NCBI GenBank assembly: GCA_905215385.1
Contig: CAJMPY010000034.1
Span: 1 to 17,451 of the forward strand
Reading direction: 5' to 3'
Source of the DNA: an uncultured bacterium
GTDB lineage: Bacteria > Actinomycetota > Coriobacteriia > Coriobacteriales > Coriobacteriaceae
DNA length: 17,451 nucleotides
Shown here one piece after another: positions 13,726 to 17,451 of the stretch. The number at the start of each line of letters is the position of its first letter. The first letter of the stretch is position 1. A model generated the notes under the pieces. That model searched no databases and was not told the origin of the DNA. It saw nothing but the letters and a program-made list of their open reading frames with translations. The position numbers and the translations under genes are program-made.

Positions 13726-13760
13726 CCCCGCCGCCAGCTCCCCAAGCTCGGCGGCGTGGG
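13726..13760 (+). terminator. GC-rich hairpin in the folP leader: terminator of cobB or attenuator
   Basis: CGCCGCC (13729-13735) pairs perfectly with GGCGGCG (13750-13756), and CCC/GGG extends the stem across a bulged T. CATTTT follows. The folP ribosome site AGGAGG begins seven bases after the stem. The T-run is short, so it may only partly terminate and could serve as an attenuator for the folate gene. Confidence 0.45.
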
Positions 13761-13778
13761 CATTTTAGGAGGATGTTC

Positions 13779-15509
13779 ATGGCGAACGACAGCAAGACAT
13801 GGCGGTGCGGAAAGTATGAGCTCAGCTTTGACCGTCCGCGCATCATGGGCGTCCTCAACGTGACGCCCGATTCGTTTAGCGACGGCGGGGAGCACTTCGA
13901 CCCGGATGCCGCCATCGAGTACGGCCTGGCGATGCTTGACGCCGGCGCCGACATCATCGACGTGGGCGGTGAGTCCACGCGCCCCGGCTTTACCCCGGTT
14001 AATCCCGACGAGGAGGCTCGCCGCGTGCTGCCCGTGGTGCGCGCGCTGGCCAAAGAGGGCGCCATCGTCTCGATCGACACGCGCCACGTGGCGGTTGCCA
14101 AGGCGGCCGTGCGCTGCGGCGCCTCGATCGTCAACGACGTGACGGGCTTCACCGACCCCAAGATGGTCGAGTTTGTTAAGACGAGCACCTGCGGCGTCAT
14201 CGTGATGCATGCCGGCGAGGTCGCCGCGCCTACACGCACGCACGCAACGGTGCAGCTCGATACCTCGGCTGCGGCGTTTGTTGCCGAGAAGGCGCGCGAG
14301 GCGGCTGCCGAGGCCGCGCGTGAGGCTGAGAAGCCGGCTCGCCGCCGTCGCGGCAAGTTGCTGGGCGAGCCTAAGCCGGAGGCCAAGCTTCCGGGCGGCG
14401 TGGTGCAGCCCTCGTTGCCGTTTGGCGATCCGGAGCCCGCGACCGAGCCTGCAAGCGAGCAGGAGACGCCGGCCGCCGAGCAGGCTGCTGCCGCCGAGAC
14501 CGTCGCGCCCGCGCCCGAGGCCACCGAGGCCGCATCGGAGCCCAATGACCGCCTGGCCGCCATGATGCGCCGCAGCGCCCGCCGCGAGGAAGCCTACGTG
14601 CCCACCTCGCAGCTCCGCCGCTTCACCCTGCCCGATTCGGCGCCCATCATGCGCCGCGTCATGGGCTTTCTGTCCGACCAGGCCCGCGCGCTCATCCACG
14701 CCGGCGTGTCGCGCGACCGCATCTGCATTGATCCCGGTCCGGGCTTTGGCAAGACGGCCAACGAGGACATCGTCATCCAGCGCGAGACTGCCAAGATGGC
14801 GTCACTGGGTTATCCGCTCATGTGCGCCGTATCGCGCAAGCGCTTTGTGGGCGCCGTCTCGGGCGTGACCGAGGCCGCCGAGCGCGATGCCGCTACGTTT
14901 GGCGTGTGCCTGGGCGCCATCCAGGCCGGTGCCAACATTGTGCGCGTGCACGACGCCGCGGGCTTTGCGCAGTTCCTGAACGGCTACTGGGCGGTTGCCA
15001 AGCCGCAGCCGCGCCGCGCGTTTGTGGCCGTGGGCTCCAACCTGGGGCATCGCTGTGACAACATCCGCGCCGCACGCGACATGATCGCCGAGATTCCACT
15101 CACCTGCGTGTCCAACTCCTCCAAGATCTACGAGAGCGAGCCGGCCTACGAGACGCGCCAGGACGCGTTTGCCAACGCCGTCATCGAGATTAAGACCGAG
15201 CTGGCTCCGCTGGTGCTGCTTGACGAGCTCATGAAGATCGAGGCCGAGCTGGGCCGCGACCGTTCCAAGAAGGCCAAGGCCAACGGCCCGCGCACCATCG
15301 ACTTGGACCTGCTGTGGATGGACGGCGAGACCCACGGCGGCAAGAAGCTGCGCCTGCCGCATCCGCTGATCGGCGAGCGTGACTTTGTGCTGGTGCCGCT
15401 CGAGGACCTGATGCACGACCCGGCTCGGTTCTTCCGCTACAACGGCGTCGAGGTCAAGGAGCCCGAGGATCGCGTGGGCCATATCGTGGGCGAATTGGGG
15501 CGTATGTAG
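13779..15509 (+). CDS. folP-folK: Fused dihydropteroate synthase-HPPK (FolP-FolK) with internal low-complexity insertion
   Basis: Makes two steps of folate synthesis: HPPK (folK) pyrophosphorylates hydroxymethyl-dihydropterin and DHPS (folP) joins it to p-aminobenzoate. In the 576-aa chain the DHPS domain has GVLNVTPDSFSDGG (24-37), GGESTRPG (63-70), SIDT (98-101), VNDVTG (118-123), IVMH (141-144), DPGPGFGK (318-325), SRKRFVG (352-358) and VRVHD (388-392), so the active site is intact. HPPK begins near 413: VAVGSNLG (416-423), SKIYESEPAY, GPRTIDLDLLW (503-513) and LPHPL (526-530). Between MH and DPG there are about 174 residues where about 40-50 is normal. The excess, roughly 150-285, is rich in Ala, Glu, Pro and Arg. 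The start is ATG at 13779 with AGGAGG six bases before. No folB-like domain lies between the two parts. Confidence 0.94.
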   Translation: MANDSKTWRCGKYELSFDRPRIMGVLNVTPDSFSDGGEHFDPDAAIEYGLAMLDAGADIIDVGGESTRPGFTPVNPDEEARRVLPVVRALAKEGAIVSIDTRHVAVAKAAVRCGASIVNDVTGFTDPKMVEFVKTSTCGVIVMHAGEVAAPTRTHATVQLDTSAAAFVAEKAREAAAEAAREAEKPARRRRGKLLGEPKPEAKLPGGVVQPSLPFGDPEPATEPASEQETPAAEQAAAAETVAPAPEATEAASEPNDRLAAMMRRSARREEAYVPTSQLRRFTLPDSAPIMRRVMGFLSDQARALIHAGVSRDRICIDPGPGFGKTANEDIVIQRETAKMASLGYPLMCAVSRKRFVGAVSGVTEAAERDAATFGVCLGAIQAGANIVRVHDAAGFAQFLNGYWAVAKPQPRRAFVAVGSNLGHRCDNIRAARDMIAEIPLTCVSNSSKIYESEPAYETRQDAFANAVIEIKTELAPLVLLDELMKIEAELGRDRSKKAKANGPRTIDLDLLWMDGETHGGKKLRLPHPLIGERDFVLVPLEDLMHDPARFFRYNGVEVKEPEDRVGHIVGELGRM

Positions 15510-16211
15510 ATGATCGAGATGAATGCTGTTGCCGCTGGCACCGAGCTCGACGCGGCGCGTGACGCGGGCCGCGAGGGCGTGTCCGCGGGCTGGTGCGCGT
15601 GGAGCGTGGGCGATGCTTCGCTGACGTTTTCGCTGGTTGTGCGCCCCGATGTGAACATGCACGCCTTCCACGGCCTGCCGTTTGTGGCCGCGATGGGCAT
15701 GATGGACGCGCTCGTGGGCACGGCTTCGACGCCGGGGTTGGGCCTTGCCGGTAAAGTGGGTATCCAGTGGCCGAGCGATATCGTGTGCGGTGCGCCTGCG
15801 TTTGAGGCGTCGCTCGCGCGTGTTGCCGTGAACGGCGGTGCCGGTGCTGCGGGCATGTTTGCCGCGGTGACGGTTGATATTGAGCGTGCGGCGCTGGGTG
15901 AGCTTGGCGTGGATATGGCAGATGAGGCGCTGATCGAGGCATTGGCCGCCGCTGTGCTGACCCGCGTTGACGCCTGGGCGGTTGCCGCCAACACGCCGCA
16001 GGGCGCTGCCGGCCCGCTGGCTCCGGTGCTGGGTGAGTACTTCGATATGGTGCCACTGTTGGGTCGTCAGGTCGCGGCGGTGTCGCCCAACGGCTTGCCG
16101 CTTGCGGTCGGTGTGTTTGCGGGCCTGGACATCTGGGGCCGCGCGACCATCAAGACCGATGCCGGCGAGCAGGAGTTTCCGCCCGAGGCCGTACGGATTC
16201 GCGGACTGTAA
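15510..16211 (+). CDS. Degenerate biotin protein ligase-like protein (BirA/BPL fold)
   Basis: The 233-aa protein follows the order of the biotin-protein ligase catalytic and C-terminal domains, but key residues are lost. LTFSLVVRPDV (38-48) matches the strand after the biotin loop. VGIQWPSDIV (83-92) matches the LKWPNDI motif with Ser for Asn. Residues 178-233 (EYFDMVPLLG to GRATIKTDAG and AVRIR) match the SH3-like C-terminal domain. The STN and GRGRxGR biotin/adenylate-binding motifs are absent, the KLAGIL lysine segment reads APAFEASLA, and the GIGIN motif is not recognisable. It is probably a pseudoenzyme or has a different ligand. ATG at 15510 directly abuts the folP-folK stop (TAGATG), suggesting translational coupling; ATG at 15519 is an alternative. 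Family assignment is moderate. Confidence 0.68.
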   Translation: MIEMNAVAAGTELDAARDAGREGVSAGWCAWSVGDASLTFSLVVRPDVNMHAFHGLPFVAAMGMMDALVGTASTPGLGLAGKVGIQWPSDIVCGAPAFEASLARVAVNGGAGAAGMFAAVTVDIERAALGELGVDMADEALIEALAAAVLTRVDAWAVAANTPQGAAGPLAPVLGEYFDMVPLLGRQVAAVSPNGLPLAVGVFAGLDIWGRATIKTDAGEQEFPPEAVRIRGL

Positions 16212-16250
16212 CGCGAGGCGCCCGCGCTCAAAGATAGCGATGACAACAAG

Positions 16251-16280
16251 ACCCTCCTCGGCTGTGCCGGGGAGGGTTTC
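16251..16280 (+). terminator. Intrinsic terminator of the folP-folK operon
   Basis: ACCCTCCTCGG (16251-16261) pairs with CCGGGGAGGGT (16267-16277) as an 11-bp stem with one U-G pair and loop CTGTG, followed by TTTC. It lies 39 bases after the stop of the biotin-ligase-like gene. Confidence 0.8.
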
Positions 16281-16308
16281 GCTTGTTTGGGGAATGGGTT
16301 GCCGGCGC

Positions 16309-16351
16309 CCTATTCCTCAAAACCGAAAAATTTTCGTTTTTGAGGAATAGG
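16309..16351. repeat. 43-bp near-perfect palindrome between convergent genes
   Basis: Positions 16309-16329 and 16331-16351 are inverted copies matching at 20 of 21 positions, around a single central A. The arm begins CCTATTCCTCAAAA and the centre is AAAAATTTT. There is essentially no loop, and the AT-rich core is unlike a normal GC-stem terminator. It lies 31 bases after the folP-operon terminator and 48 bases from the coaX stop. It could act as a transcription barrier for coaX, a protein-binding site, or a remnant of a palindromic mobile element. Confidence 0.78.
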
Positions 16352-16399
16352 ACCGATGCGTTGCCTAGTTCGCCGCTCGCGCTCGACTTAAACCCCGCC

Positions 16400-17173
16400 T
16401 TACCCCAGCTTCTGCATGCGGCGGTAGATTTCGCAGATGCCTTTGATGGTGAGCTGCCCGTCGACCACGTCGAAGGCATCGGTCGAATCGGCGACGATGC
16501 CGGCGAGACCGCCTGTGGCGATAACGGTGGCGTCCTCGCGGCCCAGCTCGCGCTTCATGCGAGCGACCAGGCCTTCGGCCATGGAGGCGGCGCCCATCAC
16601 GGCGCCGACCTTGATGCATTCCTCGGTGTCGCGGCCGATGGCGTGCTCGGGCGCCTCGAGCGGCACGCTGGCGAGCTTGGCGGCACGGGCGGCAAGTGCG
16701 TCCATGGAGATGCGGATGCCCGGCGCGATCGCTCCGCCAATGTAATAGCCGTCCTCATCGATGACGTCGATATTGGTCGCGGTGCCAAAGTCCACCACGA
16801 TTGCCGGCGCGCCGTAGAAAGTCTCGGCCGCAACGGCGTTGGCGACGCGGTCGGCACCTACGGCCTGGGGGCGCGCCGCGCGCAGTTTGGTCACCGCGGC
16901 CGTCTGCGGCCCGATAACGATGGCGTCTGCCGCGATGCGGTCGGCCACAGTGTGCCACTCGCGCGAGAGCTGCGGCACCACGCCGGCGAAGGCGATCGCG
17001 TCGACCGCGTCGAGCGAGAGGTCGTGCATCTTAAAGAAGCCCATCAGGCGCACATGGATCTCGTCGGCGGTATAGGAGCGGTCGGTGGGCATGCGCCACG
17101 ACTGCACCAGCTCGTCTCCGTCAAACAGGCCCATGGCCGTCTGCGTGTTTCCCATATCGATAGCGAGCAGCAT
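16400..17173 (-). CDS. coaX: Type III pantothenate kinase (CoaX)
   Basis: Phosphorylates pantothenate with ATP in the first step of coenzyme A synthesis; cytosolic, and of the ASKHA fold. The 257-aa length fits. Motifs are the phosphate-binding DMGNTQTAMG (6-15), FAGVVPQL (62-69), GADRVANAVAA (106-116) with catalytic Asp108, the adenosine/phosphate DFGTATNIDVID (128-139), GGAIAPGIRISMDAL (146-160), the TGGLAG region (220-225) and LTIKGICEIY near the end. The start is ATG at 17173 with GGGAG six bases upstream. A TACAAT -10 candidate lies at 17210-17215. The gene is monocistronic here and convergent with the biotin-ligase-like gene; in many genomes coaX neighbours birA on the same strand. Confidence 0.95.
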   Translation of the reverse strand: MLLAIDMGNTQTAMGLFDGDELVQSWRMPTDRSYTADEIHVRLMGFFKMHDLSLDAVDAIAFAGVVPQLSREWHTVADRIAADAIVIGPQTAAVTKLRAARPQAVGADRVANAVAAETFYGAPAIVVDFGTATNIDVIDEDGYYIGGAIAPGIRISMDALAARAAKLASVPLEAPEHAIGRDTEECIKVGAVMGAASMAEGLVARMKRELGREDATVIATGGLAGIVADSTDAFDVVDGQLTIKGICEIYRRMQKLG

Positions 17174-17209
17174 GTCTACTCCCGGTGTCGGCGTAAAAGG
17201 ACGCGCACC

Positions 17210-17215
17210 ATTGTA
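17210..17215 (-). promoter_or_regulatory. Candidate -10 element (TACAAT) for coaX
   Basis: On the minus strand TATACAAT lies about 37 bases before the coaX start codon. No recognisable -35 hexamer occurs 16-18 bases upstream. The flanking GC-rich stretch resembles that before the prs and folP candidates. Confidence 0.45.
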
Positions 17216-17310
17216 TACGTGCCGTCGGCGGCGCTCGGCTGCGATTCGTTCACGGCGATATGGGCTGAGGGGTTTTAAATATGAAGGAATTATGCTCTAC
17301 GAGATTTTCC

Positions 17311-17339
17311 TTGCCGTTTACCGAACTCCCACGTAATAT
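17311..17339 (+). promoter_or_regulatory. Promoter of the initiator tRNA gene
   Basis: TTGCCG (17311-17316), an exact 17-base spacer and TAATAT (17334-17339) form the best promoter in the window. The predicted start near 17346 lies about 25 bases before the tRNA. Confidence 0.75.
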
Positions 17340-17370
17340 TCTTTCTTGCGCACATGAGGCGCCCAGACAT

Positions 17371-17447
17371 TGCGGGGTGGAGCAGTCTGGTAGCTCGCCG
17401 GGCTCATAACCCGGAGGTCGTAGGTTCAAATCCTGCCCCCGCGACCA
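17371..17447 (+). tRNA. Initiator tRNA-fMet (anticodon CAT), CCA encoded
   Basis: A 77-base cloverleaf with acceptor TGCGGGG/CCCCGCG, D-stem GAGC/GCTC, anticodon loop CTCATAA, GGTTCAAATCC T-arm and genomic CCA. The anticodon stem has three consecutive G-C pairs (GGG/CCC) and the D-stem has A11-U24; both are hallmarks of bacterial initiators. The usual C1-A72 mismatch is replaced by U1-G72, which can form a wobble pair but is still not a Watson-Crick pair. The rest of the molecule is close to the E. coli initiator. Confidence 0.95.
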
Positions 17448-17451
17448 AGAA

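Noticed and set aside
13368..13778. N-terminal extension of folP-folK back into the sirtuin gene
   Set aside because: The extension is Arg/Cys-rich shadow sequence; AGGAGG and DHPS homology fix the start at 13779.
13680..14699. Long minus-strand open frames opposite folP
   Set aside because: Repetitive Gly/Ala/Arg composition, no start signals, and the plus strand has complete DHPS motifs.
14802..15671. 289-codon minus-strand frame opposite folK
   Set aside because: No family features or ribosome site; shadow of the HPPK coding frame.
16283..17278. 331-codon plus-strand frame opposite coaX
   Set aside because: It passes through the palindrome and mirrors coaX; composition is that of a shadow and no start signal is seen.
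17292..17336. 14-codon ATG frame with AAGGA upstream (MLYEIF...)
   Set aside because: It overlaps the tRNA promoter boxes and has no further support; likely chance.

Overview
The window is GC-rich, densely packed bacterial chromosome. The gene content suggests the class Coriobacteriia, most likely Collinsella or a close relative. The grounds are a two-domain EcfA fusion with EcfT, a LuxR-type regulator beside MFS transporters, short cofactor genes with high-GC codon use, and recurrent palindromic elements in the gaps. This placement is inference, because no rRNA is present and no search could be run.

Layout. (1) 1-2301, minus strand: the 5' part of prs (PRPP synthetase, running off the left edge) and glmU (UDP-GlcNAc synthesis), separated by an intrinsic terminator. 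(2) 2495-5031, plus strand: ecfT and a fused ecfA1-ecfA2, the energising module of a vitamin-type ECF transporter. The linker between the two ATPase domains is bounded by an inverted repeat. (3) 5056-5838, minus: a LuxR-family regulator. Divergent from it is a plus-strand cluster, 6040-10621: MFS transporter, YtcJ-type amidohydrolase, a second paralogous MFS transporter, and a small membrane protein. This looks like a regulated uptake and hydrolysis system of unknown substrate. (4) 10743-11441, plus: an ECF substrate-binding S component. (5) 11442-11976: a 535-bp gap between convergent genes, built almost wholly of nested repeats. It holds two elements of about 160 bp, each with long inverted arms and a central terminator-like hairpin, plus a degenerate direct repeat. 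(6) 11977-12795, minus: exodeoxyribonuclease III. (7) 12931-16211, plus: a sirtuin (cobB-like), a folP-folK fusion with a large low-complexity insertion inside the DHPS domain, and a directly abutting degenerate biotin-ligase-like gene. (8) 16212-16399: terminator and a 43-bp near-perfect palindrome. (9) 16400-17173, minus: coaX (type III pantothenate kinase). (10) 17311-17447, plus: a good promoter and an initiator tRNA-Met.

How the parts relate. Most genes are housekeeping and cofactor genes: PRPP, UDP-GlcNAc, folate, CoA and vitamin uptake. The EcfT/EcfAA module is probably shared by several S components, one of which may be the one encoded at 10743. The accessory part is the LuxR/MFS/amidohydrolase/MFS cluster. 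The parts most worth a second look are the paired inverted-repeat elements in the 11.44-11.98 kb gap, the repeat-bounded linker in the ECF ATPase, the insertion in DHPS, the biotin-ligase-like gene that has lost its catalytic motifs, and the two paralogous MFS genes around one hydrolase.
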